Of a DNA stretch of 64,000 nt, positions 45,250 to 55,843 are shown one piece after another (position 1 is the first letter of the stretch; each line of letters opens with the position of its first letter). Source of the DNA: Stomoxys calcitrans (lineage: Eukaryota; Arthropoda; Insecta; Diptera; Muscidae); NCBI RefSeq assembly GCF_963082655.1, contig NC_081556.1, forward strand, positions 3,814,265-3,878,264, written 5' to 3'. The translations under genes and the position numbers were made by a program. The notes beneath the pieces are model-generated. The model saw only the letters and a program-made list of their open reading frames with translations, had not been told where the DNA came from and ran no database searches.

Positions 45250-45635
45250 ACGTCTTCCTTTTTATTATAAAATAAACATCCGATTATTTATCTCAAAAAG
45301 ATGGATGGAACAGCAAAATAGAACCTTTGAGTAGAAAAACCCAAATTTATGGGGCCCTAAAAAAGTTTGGCCTGAGATCTTGAAACCCCTTTTGGAGGTA
45401 TAACCGTCTCTTTCATAATCGCTTTCGTTTTTGTTAGGATTTAAAGAAAATTAAATTTATTCTACAGTGTTATCTTTACCATTGGTACACTAGTGCGTAT
45501 GATTTTTTTTTTACAATAATATCCATACGCCCTGTGGTCCCTGATGACTAGCCAATGGCTTGTATTTGTGGGTGCTAAATTCATTCATTTTGTAACAAGT
45601 TAAAAAAATAAAAACAATCGGCGATAAAATATATA
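45250..45635. repeat. Diverged repeat with GTGCGTATG...CATACGC module
   Basis: 'ttggtacactagtgcgtatg' (about 45484) and 'atccatacgccctgtggtcc' (about 45521) match 20369-20421. The preceding text 'ccgtctctttcata' is also shared. No gene is seen. Confidence 0.5.
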
Positions 45636-45639
45636 TATA

Positions 45640-46090
45640 TGACGAATGCTCAGCGAAACGGTCGGTAGGACGGCGAAAATCCTATGGGGAGATCCACATC
45701 GTGAGAAAACGTGGTTACTACTGGAAGGAAGTAAGAAGGAGGTCAATAAAGTTTTCGGTATCACAACAAGACACAAAGGACTACGGGAAGATGATGAGAC
45801 GTTCGAGCATTTCCTAAGTCATTATCCGGCTTTCGCGGCTAACAGACATCAGTACTTAGGTGGCGACACATTACCAGACATAAACCAACTTAGGGGCGTG
45901 GTATGGAAAACAATTAGGGATTTTGTATACAGCACGGAATTCCTGACTTTAATACTATTTTTCGAGGTTTCTTTTTAGTATTTATAGCGCACCACAAGCC
46001 AATTACTAGCTTAGGTATGTGTCCATAGTAGCATGGGGTGGATTAATATCTGCACCTTCTTTTCAGTCTTACATAACCTAACTTTATAAA
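45640..46090 (+). mobile_element. LINE-1 3' end with 110-codon ORF2 tail
   Basis: An open frame (45646-45978) encodes the very C-terminus of ORF2: 'DDETFEHFLSHYPAFAANRH' (about 45793-45852), then 'QLRGVVWKTIRDFVY' (about 45888). The equivalent LINE-2 region has a Cys-rich finger; the cysteines here are lost (FLSHYP). The 3' UTR contains 'gcgcaccacaagccaattac' (about 45987), 'atggggtggattaatatctg' (about 46032) and ends TACATAACCTAAC. It is a 5'-truncated insertion of about 450 bp. Confidence 0.8.
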
Positions 46091-47060
46091 AATTTTGTCT
46101 TTGAAGAAATTTTTTGTAAGTTTTTGTTAAAATTTCATCAAAATTTTGGTTTTGACAAACATTTTTTTTAAATTTGAAATTAAAAAAAAAATTACAAAAT
46201 TTTTGAGAGAAAATAAAGTTTTCAAAGAAAATTTTATCACTAAAACCCCAAGGTTTTAGCGGAATTTTTTTAACGAAATTTTGATTTAAAAAATTTTTGG
46301 AATAATAATCGAAAGAGAAAAATTTCTTGAAATGTCTTAATTCTGTCTTAAAAGAAGTTAGCAAAAATTTGTCTTTAGAAAAATTTCCACGTTTTGCTCT
46401 TAATTTATTCGCCCGACTGCAGACTATAGGGTAATCTGTTACTATTACAATTAGAAAAACAAAAAAACCCTTTTTTAAAGTTAGGCATTTGACTGGTTCC
46501 CCAGATCGAAAGTCGTTTGGTACCACCCACGCTTATTAGTAGAAGTTATCAAAAAAGGCATGTCTTCTATATTGTAAATTCCTTTCGTAGCGCAGCAAGA
46601 AATATTGTAAAATTACTCCACCTTATATATTTCTACCAGATGAAGACATTCAACTATCACAACAAAACGCACTTGTCCAACTGCTACTGCAAACAATCAT
46701 CGATTATAAGTATATTTCCAGCCAACACTGTTTGCGGCGTGCTGTCCCGTTCATTCTCACGTAATAGAATATTACCCTATGGTCTGCAGCCGGAAAGATT
46801 GTCCTTAAAACAAAATTTTATTCAAAACTTTGTCTTTAGAGAAATGTTTTGTCTTCAGAGATAATTTCTCCGAATTTTGTTTCGAGAGAAATTTTTTTTG
46901 AAGTTATGTCATTTAGGAAATTTTGTCTTTGGAAAATGTTGTCTCAAAAAAAAAAAAAAAAATTATTGTCATATTGGTAGCCTTTTAATGAAAATATTGT
47001 TTTTAGAGACATATCAAGAATAGTTTTTTCTTGTCTGTAAAGAATGTTGCTTTAGTTTTG
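46090..47060. repeat. Low-complexity AAATTTTGTCTTTAGAG-type repeat on both sides of a small element
   Basis: 46090-46400 and 46800-47060 are filled with variants of 'ttttgtctttagagaaattt' and 'aaaattttg', a noisy simple repeat. The unrelated segment 46413-46793 interrupts it. No coding potential beyond chance frames. Confidence 0.6.
46413..46793. mobile_element. Short element with 23 bp terminal inverted repeats
   Basis: Left end CCGACTGCAGACTATAGGGT(AAT) at 46413-46435; right end ATTACCCTATGGTCTGCAGC(CGG) at 46771-46793. They are reverse complements at 21 of 23 positions. The 381 bp element sits inside a simple repeat that continues on both sides, which supports insertion. No clear target duplication is visible, so the superfamily is undetermined. 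One 115-codon plus-strand frame (46517-46864) crosses the right end and is not credible as a gene. Confidence 0.7.
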
Positions 47061-49655
47061 ACATTTTTTTATCGTTATTCTTTCTTTAAATAATATTACA
47101 ATGAATTTTTTCGCTATGAAGCTGGTTAAACTAAAAATATTTATGAATAAAACTTGTCCAGATATTTTAGACATTTTCCTATAAAAAGGAAAATTTCCTT
47201 GTCGTCATTTATTTGAGGGAAAATGGCCAACTGAAAAACTTTATTTTTCTCCTTTAAAATTTCTGCTTAATTTAAATTTTTCATTTCTTTCTGGTATTTT
47301 CATAATTGAAAATACATCTGGCAACAATTTTGCCCTCTTCACATAAAAATGTCTTTTATTTCGGAGACAAGGTCATTCAATGTTTTGTGTACTCCTGCTG
47401 TGTCTTTAGTGATTGTGTTTAGCAATGGCATATTTGTCAGAAGCAGCAACAGCAACAACAACAACAACAAGAACAAAACCAACAAAAAGCTTGCTTGTTA
47501 GATGTACATCACTTGCACTACGTTGTATAGAAAAATGTCTAAGGTCCTGTTATTGTTTGAAAGTGTTGGTGTAACACATAAATGGGTAAAGAGTGCAAGA
47601 AAATAATCTTGCGTAATGTATAGACAAGGGGGAGTGAGAGAGCGAGATAGGGATAGAGAGAGAGAGAGTTTGTGGATAGGATGAAATGAAGAGATAAAAT
47701 GAGATCTTTTAAAGGGCAGCGTAAAAAATTGAATAGAAATAACATGTGGAAACAAACATAAACAAACACACATAGACAAACATTAAACATTATAGAAATA
47801 TCAAATTTCTCGAGTTTTTACTTATCATTCTCCGAGAAAGAGGTCGACGACTCAAGTTTCTTTAAACTTCAAGGTGGGAATGAGGGAACGTTTATAATGA
47901 TTCTCTTTAAATAACTTAACTAATTTACTCTTAAATAATTTATTTAAAAAAAATTATTTTAATGTTAAAATATTTTACAAAATTTTATTTTTAGATTTTG
48001 ATTTAACTTAATTAACTATATTTTTTCAACTTTTTTTTTGTATTAAATTAAGATTTAAATTGGAATTATAAACCATAGCAGCATACACTATGCCCTACGG
48101 CATGGGAAAACAAACAGACACACACGTACTGTGTAATCTACATCGTGTTATTTCATTCGGCTGACACTATTTCCAAGCTTCACTTTTACTTAGTTGATGT
48201 TTGACGATACTCACACAAACATAGTTTGGTCTTTTCAAATAGGGGTAGTGTACCCATCACTGTAATGAACACTCATAAATAATTATTTTAAATCAAATTA
48301 GAAAAAGAATTTTTTTTTTTAAATTTTAACTCTAATTGTTTTTTTTAATCAATTAAAACTACAAAATTGTAAAATATTTTAAACTCCCCTCTCTCCAATT
48401 TACCCTTCCTAAAGTTAAATGCCATTTAAAGAGTCGAATCTTTGTATAATTCCATTAAAAAGTTTCTAGGGGCAGCAAGTTGTAAGTCACAGAGCATATA
48501 ACGTCCATATCAATAAGCCATTGCTGGAAAAACACTTGAAAACCTTTTTTCCAATTTTGTCACAACCTCATTTACAGTCTCTATACAATAATAATTATAG
48601 CTAAGTGAATTTTGATGTTTCACTCACACACACACGCACACCCTCTCATTTTTGTGCTTAAATTTTCTAACAATACTTTATGGAATTCTTTAACAGTTTC
48701 TTTTTCTTTATCCTTCCATCCGTTTTGCCGTTGAACAGACGCAAATTCTAGCAGCCATTGGCACTTTAATGTTTTGTGAAATATGCAAAATTGGGTCAAT
48801 GACTATGTGAAATTTGCGAAGCACAGAATGTTGAATACTTAACACGAAATTAGTGACAATTATGATGAATATGGATTAGTTTGTAATATTTTGAAGTTGC
48901 TTTTTTTCATTAGGCTAAAATGTCTTGCAATAGAAGAAAGAATAAAAAATAACCATTTGGCATAAGATCTTGAAACGTGGGCTCTATGGCTCTCTCTCAA
49001 AAAGAGGTTCTAAGGCTTGATGCATTTGACTAGCTGGTGCTAAGCCAACATTTGCTGGGTTTAAGTCCCAACATGGAATTGCACCTCATTGCTCTGCGGT
49101 GGTTACGTTCTCTCGAAATCTTTATAGTTGCTTTATAATGGAGCTAAGAATTTAATTGAAACAAAATGGGATTAAATGGGAAATAAAATTAGGATTGTGA
49201 AATTTGATAAATTCTTGCACTGCTTTATCAAAAGCCAAAATTCTTTCTTCATCACCCGTAATGGGAAGATTGATTTCAGACCATCTGTTGGCAGGGTAAT
49301 GTCCTGCTGGCAATGAAGTGAGATAGCTATACTTATGACAAACTCTGTCATCATCAAAGATATAAAAGTGGAAGAGGTGTGTAAACAACCCCTGCTTGAA
49401 CTTTTCTATTTTTATTGAAAAGATGCCAGCCTGTTTTTATTGTAATTATACTCTGTGAAACCTTATATGAATTGATTGAATTTCTTAATTAATAAGAAAT
49501 CAATTATTCACAATGTTGTTGCTATGGTTTATGATAATGGCATGGCAAATCAATTCACATGGCTATGGGTATCACAAATGTAAGATAAGCTGAGTGTTGC
49601 TGTTATACAACAAGAAAATAATATAGAAAAAAAAAAAACAAACAGCTGGACCAAA
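47061..49655. other. Gene-poor AT-rich DNA with microsatellites
   Basis: Contains CAACAACAAC at about 47450-47470, a GA repeat at about 47635-47670, and many A- and T-runs. A degenerate remnant, 'atttgctgggtttaagtccc' near 49050, may be a decayed SINE B-box region. No exon is supported. Confidence 0.5.
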
Positions 49656-49659
49656 TTTT

Positions 49660-49940
49660 ATATACCCTCCATGGATTGCATAAGAAAGGTTATTTCTCCG
49701 AGTTGAACCTCACTTGGCCCTGTTATTGGAAGTTGTAGGAGGAGTCTTCGTGCAAAATATAGCAAAAAATCGGATAAGAATTGCGCCCTCAGAATACTTA
49801 CGGAGTATACTTGAAAGATCGATTTAAATGGTAGCTATATCAGGTTATCGACCGATTGGTTCAATTTATAATCCTAACCAACCTACGTTAGTAAAGCATG
49901 TTAGTTTGAAATTTCAAGCGCCTATCTTTCCTCCTTTGAA
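49660..49940 (-). repeat. HLE type A, minus orientation
   Basis: 'tataccctccatggattgca' (49662), 'cggataagaattgcgccctc' (about 49772), 'ggtagctatatcaggttat' (about 49830) and 'gaaatttcaagcgcctatct' (about 49908) are antisense HLE features. It leads straight into the GACGGAC minisatellite, at the place where other copies have only a few GACAGAC units. Confidence 0.75.
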
Positions 49941-50275
49941 AGTCAGGTAGACGAACAGACGGACGGATGGCCAGACAGGCGGTTGGAGAGACGGAAGGAT
50001 GAACAGAAGGACGGATGGACAGACAGGCGGTTGGACAGACGGAAGAATGGACAGACGGAAGGATGGACAGACGGATGGATGGACAGACAGAAGGATGGAC
50101 AGGCGGACGGATGGACAGACAGAAGGATGGACAGACGGACAGCTAGACAGTTGGACAGACAGAAGGATGGACAGACGGACGGATGGACAGACGGACGGAT
50201 GGACAGACGGACGGATGGACAGACGGACAGCTAGACAGATGGACAGCCAGACAGACGGACGGACTGACTGACATT
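49941..50275. repeat. GGACAGAC/GGACGGAT minisatellite
   Basis: About 330 bp of 8-base units (GGACAGAC, GGACGGAT, AGAAGGAT) in mixed order, with higher-order blocks such as 'ggacagacggacggat' repeated at 50170-50225. It encodes a spurious DGWTDRRMDRRTDGQ frame. It is an expansion of the short GACAGACGGAC tract normally present in HLE heads. Confidence 0.9.
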
Positions 50276-50337
50276 GCTAAATGGACGGAGATTGGAGATT
50301 AAGAGATTTTGCGGAAATTATTCATACTGAGTTTAAG

Positions 50338-50565
50338 ATGCTACCGTAGCTCAAAGATAAGCCTGTCCGCCTATGGCTCTGAAGGCCTGGGTTCGAGTCC
50401 TGGTGAAAATATGAGAAAAATTTTCATCGGTGTAGCCACTCATGCTGGCGACATTTGTGAGGTACTTTGCATATAAACCTTTCTACCCAAAGAGGCGTCG
50501 AACTGCGGCACGTCGCCCAGTGGGAGAAAAAAGTCCGCTTGAGGTCTTAACTGCTTCGTGTTTTG
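50338..50565 (+). repeat. SINE-1 with A and B boxes
   Basis: Head 'gatgctaccgtagctcaaag' (about 50337), 'cctgtccgcctatggctctg' and B box GGTTCGAGTCC (50391-50401), then 'tcatgctggcgacatttgtg' (about 50439), 'ctacccaaagaggcgtcgaa' (about 50484) and 'gcggcacgtcgcccag'. It lacks the last part of the body. Confidence 0.8.
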
Positions 50566-50569
50566 CAAT

Positions 50570-51475
50570 TTGCGAAGTCATTTGTGATTCGATTTTCGTT
50601 TTTTTGCATGATTTGAATTTGTGACAAAATTTACAACGTCTTTGCCGCGACAAGTGTCCACATCTGATTATTCTCTTAAAAGTAATACAGTTTGGGAATT
50701 AAAGGATGTGAAAAATGTATATTTTTGCATTTTTTGGTAAAAAAAGTATTTTCATTAATTAGTCTTTATTGTAAAAACTTGCTTCAATACCTTAATTTTT
50801 TCTTTTTTTGTTGGCAAAGAGTACATATTGCAGATGCGTTTTAAATAAAATTTGAACAAGATATGTCAACATAAATGGGTGCTACAGGTACTTCAAAATA
50901 GGCCATTTATTATAAAAAAATACGAAAAATCCCTCGAGTTCAAAATTTCCAAAGCCCAGATCCGCCAATTAGGCAGATGTTTTTTGTGCTCCATATGTCT
51001 CCTAAACCCATGCAAAAAAAATTTTGCACCTAAGAATATTTGTAGTCTCCACAGCAAATTTACCAAAAAAATGCCGATTTCGAAACCATCTTTGCTCAAA
51101 AGAGATATTTTGGGGATTTTTGTAAGGAAATTCTGGCTGGATTAATTTTTAGTTTTCTTAAAATTTTTTCAATTGAATTTTCGCCGAATATATCCAAAAC
51201 CAGTGACGATATTGTATACCCCAAACGGTAGGGATTTTTGAGCACCATCCAGTAATTTTGAATTTGAAATTTTTTTGAAAATCAGAACATAAATGAAGAT
51301 TTGGCAGCCCGAACAATTTTTGGAAATACCGAGGTGACCAACTTTAGGCGCCCTGATAACCTAGGGCCTTGAAATTGCACACGATCTCGTTAACACCTCA
51401 GCTCTAAGCCTTTCAAATTTCAAAGAGATATCTTACACGGCATATATTTTACTAGTTTTTTTTTTGAATTTCTCC
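50570..51475. repeat. Unclassified DNA, partly dispersed repeat
   Basis: 51230-51440 shares 'atttggcagcccgaacaatt', 'aacacctcagctctaagcc' and related text with 19400-19600 and 20990-21060. The rest shows nothing recognisable. Two opposing frames at 50852-51145 look like shadows of AT-rich sequence. Confidence 0.4.
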
Positions 51476-51477
51476 CA

Positions 51478-51605
51478 CTGTGCGCCGTTTGGACTCGGCT
51501 ATAAAAAGTAGGTCGCTTATCATCTGGTTTAAATTTGAATCGGACAGCACTGATTGATTTGTGGGAAGTTTGCCCCTGTTCCTTATGAAGTATTCAAGGT
51601 CATGT
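51478..51605 (+). repeat. SINE-1 3' body
   Basis: 'cactgtgcgccgtttggact' (51477), 'cggctataaaaagtaggtcg' (about 51496), 'aatcggacagcactgattga' (about 51538) and 'gtttgcccctgttccttatg' (about 51568). The head is missing. Confidence 0.8.
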
Positions 51606-51629
51606 ACCCAAAAAAGGGCCATTTATTGC

Positions 51630-51710
51630 CTGTTTTTTTAAATAGTGAGCTCGGCCTTTGCCGAACTTAACATATTTTTACTTGTTTACTTGTTACTAAT
51701 TTTATAGATT
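51630..51710 (-). repeat. HLE terminal fragment
   Basis: 'gagctcggcctttgccgaac' near 51648 is a damaged form of the HLE terminal hairpin, followed by 'tttttacttgtttacttgtt', the usual end text. It therefore reads in plus orientation at the terminus; strand assignment is uncertain. Confidence 0.45.
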
Positions 51711-51711
51711 A

Positions 51712-51860
51712 GATTAGGTTAAAAAGAGGGTGCGGATACTAATCCACCCCATGTGACCATGGACATACACCGAAGTCAGTAATCGGCTTGTTGTGCGCTC
51801 TAAGTACTGAATAGGAACCTCGAAAAGAAAATCTAAGTCAGAAATTCCGTTCTTCTCCGT
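51712..51860 (-). mobile_element. LINE-1 3' tail
   Basis: Antisense tail: 'aggttaaaaagagggtgcgg' (51717), 'taatccaccccatgtgacca' (about 51740), 'aatcggcttgttgtgcgctc' (about 51781), then 'acctcgaaaagaaaatctaa' (about 51817) and 'aaattccgttct'. It is severely 5'-truncated and noncoding. Confidence 0.8.
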
Positions 51861-51984
51861 GCCGAGTTTGGTCCAAAACGGACCATATTGTGGTATAGCT
51901 GCTGCGAGTTCATAAATGGCGTATTTCTCATAGAATTTTTGCAAAATTTGGTTAACATATGTTTCCAAGAACCCGGCCACAGCT

Positions 51985-52540
51985 TTTTTTATCCATCACC
52001 ATAGGATGGGTGGTATATTCATTAAGCCATTCCGTTTGCAACACATCGATATATCCTTTTCCGACCCTACAAAGTATATATATTTCGGATCGTCGTAAAA
52101 TTCGAAGACCGTCTGTCCTTTCGTCTGTTGTAACCACTCTACAATCTTCAGAAATTTGGCACATATAAGTCTTTTTGATGCACGCTCGTTAAGTTCTTGA
52201 ACGGACCAAATCGGACAATATTTGGAAATATAGGAAAAATAATTATAGACCGATCAGCCGATTGAGGATCTTAAGCCCATAAAAACTTTATTTATTACCC
52301 GATTTCGCTAAAATTTGAAACAGTGAGTTGTTATAAGCCTCTCAGCATTCGACTTATATATGTTTTAGATCGGACTATATTTAGATATAGCTTCAATATA
52401 AACCGATGAACGGATTAAAGATCTGAAGCCTATAAAAACTTAAAATGGGCCTCTCGACGTCCGACCCAAATACGATCCAGCTAAGACTACATAGATATAG
52501 CTGCGATATAGACTGATCTTCTAGTCTTCTTAACGGCTGG
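51985..52540 (+). repeat. HLE type B element with 5' end
   Basis: Begins with 'tttttatccatcaccatagg' (51987), then 'gtttgcaacacatcgata' (about 52030), 'gaccctacaaagtatata' (about 52063), and modules with 'taaaaactttatttattacc' (about 52277) and 'tagatatagcttcaatataa' (about 52382). It ends abruptly at the LINE-1 tail. Confidence 0.75.
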
Positions 52541-52544
52541 TGCG

Positions 52545-52690
52545 CTCTAAGTACTAAAAAGTAACCTCGAAAAGGAAATCTAAGTCAGGAATTCCTTGCT
52601 ACTTACAAAACTCCTTATTTTTTTGTTTACCACTCCCCTAAGTTGGCGAATCAGCCCACATCCCCTAATTGTGGCACCATGCTTGATTGT
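52545..52690 (-). mobile_element. LINE-1 3' fragment
   Basis: Antisense 'ggtgcgctctaagtactaaa' (52539-52558), 'acctcgaaaaggaaatctaa' (about 52563), 'caggaattccttgctactta' (about 52587), and the ORF2 tail region near 'accactcccctaagttggcg'. The terminal GATTACTGG...AACCTAAC tail seen in other copies is absent, so the 3' end itself has been lost. Confidence 0.65.
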
Positions 52691-52694
52691 GTAA

Positions 52695-54175
52695 CATATC
52701 AATGATATGTACTATAGATTCTAATTTTATAAGAACACATTTTTTTTGAAACTTAGACTTAGACTATATCCTCTATACCATCAATTTTTGTCAATAACTC
52801 CCCAAATATATTTTCCTTTTGTTTCTATTTCTGAATAATTTGTTCAATGCCATCATCAAGAAATTCAATACTAACAGATCGTTTACACACCAAGGCAAAA
52901 AGAACAAAAATGAGCCACTTTCTTTATCAACTTTGCTAAGCATTTGATAATGATGTGTAAATTGGAACTTTTATCAATGACAAACAATAGAGCTGATGAT
53001 ATATCATCTTTTTCTTCTAGTGCTGCTGCTACTGCTGCTGCTGCTTCTTTTGCTGTGGCAATGATGTCCGCTTCCCTAATTGTTTCCTGCTGTTTGTCCA
53101 TTTGAATGGCCTTTGTTTTCTTGCTGCTTCGAAACGTTCGCTCTGTGCTTTATTTCCTTCCTTTTATCATCATCCATCTTGAAGCTGCTGCAATGATGAG
53201 ACTGTCATTTTTTCTTAGCCTATATTTATGTATATGTATATATTAGAGCGGATGAGTGTGTGTGTGTGTGCTTGTGTGAGAGAGGGGGATGCTTCATTTT
53301 ATTTCCAAGCTTTCGATTTGTTATAGAAAGTAGAATTTGTCTGAGAGTATGGAAGAAGAAAAATATCATTAATTTTGCTATTTATAGAATATCATATTAA
53401 GGATGATATGACGTCAATGTCTAAAGAAGCCCACAGCAGTTGTCTGTGGAAAAAAATTAGTTTTCCCCTCCGCCCACCCACTAGCTAGCTAACCACCTTT
53501 TTGCTGAGGTGGGCGGAGGCATGGCTGACAATTTGCTTCAATTTAAGAGGATTTAATTCATGTTGCCGCTTTTGCGGAGACTTGGGTCTCCCATAATCCT
53601 CGGTGGCAATTTATTAACAGCAACAGCGCCACTGGGGATGTGAGTGCTGTTTCGTGTTTGTCGGCAATGTTTATGGTTGCCATATGACAAATGATCTCCT
53701 TTATTAGACTCTATAAAAATTTTAATCGCATTACATATTTGTGAAGTACAATTTAATAATTTTTATAACACAAAATATTGGTCACATACTCGTATTTATA
53801 AAAACTGCCACTCCAGCCGCCATGCTTTCAACAAAGATTAAATTAAAAAGTATCTTTGTTTGATTTAAGAATTTTTGCTCTAGCTATAGTTTTCTGCTCT
53901 AAAAGGGAAGCCTTGAGCAGTATAAATGCACTTTTATTCCCATAAAATGTGTATGCACTACTTTCAGCGTATATTGAAAGTCAATAAAGTAGTTTTTTAT
54001 TTGTGGCAAGCTTTGCTTAACACAATTTGAAACTGTAGAAAAATTTCATCTGTAATGCGAGCAGTTATGTGAGTATTGTTGCAGCATTGAAAATAAGGGG
54101 CAATAGGGAAAAAGTGATCAGAGGCGTAACCTTTGAAGGTATAGAACATAGTGGCACGTAGAATAAACTATTGTT
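52695..54175. other. Mostly unique DNA with GCT repeats and a GC-rich hairpin
   Basis: Holds a TGCTGCTGCTACTGCTGCTG stretch at about 53021-53050, a GT run at about 53255-53272, and the hairpin at 53467-53519. A 72-codon minus-strand frame across the GCT repeat (52883-53101) gives an Ala-rich peptide and is weakly supported. No transposon core is seen. Confidence 0.45.
53467..53519. other. 12 bp perfect GC-rich inverted repeat
   Basis: CCTCCGCCCACC (53467-53478) and GGTGGGCGGAGG (53508-53519) are exact reverse complements separated by 29 bp containing CTAGCTAGCTA. The stem is 10/12 G+C in a region that is mainly A+T, so it stands out. The role is unknown; it could be a structured transcript element or a protein-binding site pair. 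Confidence 0.8.
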
Positions 54176-54182
54176 GAATATA

Positions 54183-54419
54183 TTGGGTTGCCCAAAAAGT
54201 AATTGCGGATTTTTCATATAGTCGGCATTGACAATATTTTTCACAGCTTGTGACTCTGTAATTGAATTCTTTCTTCTGTCAGTTATCAGCTGTTCCTTTT
54301 AGCTTGCTTTAGAAAAAAAGTGTAAAAAAAGTATATTTGATTAAAGTTCATTCTAAGTTTTATTAAAAATGCATTTACTTTCTTTTAAAAAATCCGCAAT
54401 TACTTTTTGGGCAACCCAA
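54183..54419 (-). mobile_element. Mariner-type MITE copy 2
   Basis: 237 bp, opposite orientation to copy 1, ends TTGGGTTGCCCAAAAAGTAA in inverted repeat, flanked by TA at 54181-54182 and 54420-54421. The interior 'ctgtcagttatcagctgttc' (about 54277) matches copy 1 in antisense. Confidence 0.92.
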
Positions 54420-54539
54420 TATTTGAAGCCTGTTACCAAATTAGTATATCAGTACCAGGGGTTTGCAAAAATTGGCATAGGTGTGAAGATAGAAGAAATG
54501 TGTTGTTGCTAGATCATAGCTTAAGAGATAAGCAAAAAA

Positions 54540-55105
54540 GTTAGGGCGCGTTAAGTTGACGCGGTCTGAGCTAATCGAAGTTTTGTCGAAATCATCTTTT
54601 GATGGACCGGCCTTTATACGGTTGTACGAATGTATGGTCCGATCTCGACAATATCCGGCAACGGTGTGCGTCGGAAAAAACTAACAGTTCCAAATTTTGT
54701 TGATATCGGGTTATGAAGTTGCCGAAAGTTTTGCCGAAAACGGGTATTAAATGTGACCTTTGACAGACAATGGCCTTAAAGTGGAAGATGGATCGGTACA
54801 GCAGCTATATCTAAATATCATCCGACCACGACCTTACTCTACAGTCTAAAGGTGGTTTAAGAATACACAACAAGCCGATTACTGGCTTAGGTGTATGTCC
54901 ATAATCGCATGGGGCGGATTAATATCCGCACCCTCTTTTCAACTTAACCTAATCTAACGGATATCGTGGGAACTTATCACACACACAATCTTATCTGTAC
55001 CATATTTGGCAAAGTAGTCGATACTAGTTACTGCACAAAATTTCAGTGGCATCAGATTAAATGCACATTATTTTTGGGTGCAAGACTTGAATCGAGAGAT
55101 TGATC
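54540..55105 (+). repeat. HLE type C-like modules interrupted by a LINE-1 tail
   Basis: 54600-54838: 'atggtccgatctcgacaata' (about 54632) and 'gcagctatatctaaatatca' (about 54799). 54960-55105 continues the repeat with 'gcacaaaatttcagtggcat' (about 55032) and 'acttgaatcgagagattgat' (about 55085). The middle is the LINE-1 tail. The second half is itself cut by MITE copy 3. Confidence 0.6.
54840..54958 (+). mobile_element. LINE-1 3' tail
   Basis: 'aagaatacacaacaagccga' (about 54858), 'ttactggcttaggtgtatgt', 'gcatggggcggattaatatc' (about 54907), ends 'caacttaacctaatctaac'. About 110 bp, noncoding, a severely truncated insertion. Confidence 0.8.
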
Positions 55106-55107
55106 TA

Positions 55108-55345
55108 TTGGGTTGCCTAAAAAGTAATTGCGGATTTTTTAAAAGAAAGTTAATGCATTTTTAATGAAACTTAGAATGAACTTTAATCAAATATACTTTT
55201 TTTACACTTTTTTTCTAAAGCAAGCTAAAAGTAACAGCTGATAACTGACAGAAGAAAGAATGCAATTACAGAGTCACAAGCCGTTGAAAAAATTTGTCAA
55301 CGCCGACTATATGAAAAATCCGCAATTACTTTTTGGGCAACCCAA
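55108..55345 (+). mobile_element. Mariner-type MITE copy 3
   Basis: 238 bp with ends TTGGGTTGCCTAAAAAGTAA and, inward from the right, TTGGGTTGCCCAAAAAGTAA; TA flanks at 55106-55107 and 55346-55347. Same orientation as copy 1 and nearly identical in the interior. Confidence 0.92.
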
Positions 55346-55485
55346 TAGGATCGGAAAAGATTGGAGAATGTATTTGACTATCTGGCACCAATTTCTAATA
55401 GAATCTTCGGGCAGCACATTCACAATACTAAACACTTAATACGAATACAGTGTTTAATGAAGATGAGACGTCAATTTTTACAGGT

Positions 55486-55590
55486 AAAAAGTGTAAAAAA
55501 AGTATATTTGATAAAAGTTTATTCTAAGTTTTATTAAAAATGCATTTACTTTCTTTTAAAAAATCCGCAATTACTTTTTGGGCAACCCAA
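55486..55590 (-). mobile_element. Mariner-type MITE copy 4, truncated
   Basis: Only about 105 bp: from 'aaaaagtgtaaaaaaagtat' to the terminal repeat ending ACCCAA at 55590, with TA following. One end and half the interior are missing. Orientation as copy 2. It lies about 140 bp from copy 3, in opposite orientation. Confidence 0.85.
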
Positions 55591-55843
55591 TATATTGTTT
55601 CCAAATTGAAACCGTGCCCAGACATGTCCTACTTTGCCAAGACTAGTTCTTAAGGCCTTAGGCGAACATTGTCGCCACTGTCATAAACTGAAATAGGCTT
55701 TACATTCAGCATAGCTTCTATTTAATCTTCTAGATTGAAGGTGGTCCTGAGATTCCGATTGATTGCCTATCCTAAAAATCTATTTTGAATTGGTCCCGAT
55801 GCCAAGTAATCTGAGTTTGACCCTCGGTATAAGCCTGTGCCAG

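Noticed and set aside
46011..46526. 171-codon minus-strand frame rich in F, K and N
   Set aside because: Made of the AAATTTTG-type noisy repeat plus a LINE-1 tail; composition explains the openness.
46517..46864. 115-codon plus-strand frame
   Set aside because: It crosses the terminal inverted repeat of a small element and continues into simple repeat.
49983..50271. Two plus-strand frames of 83-90 codons rich in DGWTDRRMDRR
   Set aside because: Products of the 8 bp minisatellite; no start context or conservation signal.
52883..53101. 72-codon Ala-rich minus-strand frame
   Set aside because: The Ala run comes from a GCT microsatellite; the rest shows no family resemblance or splice signals.
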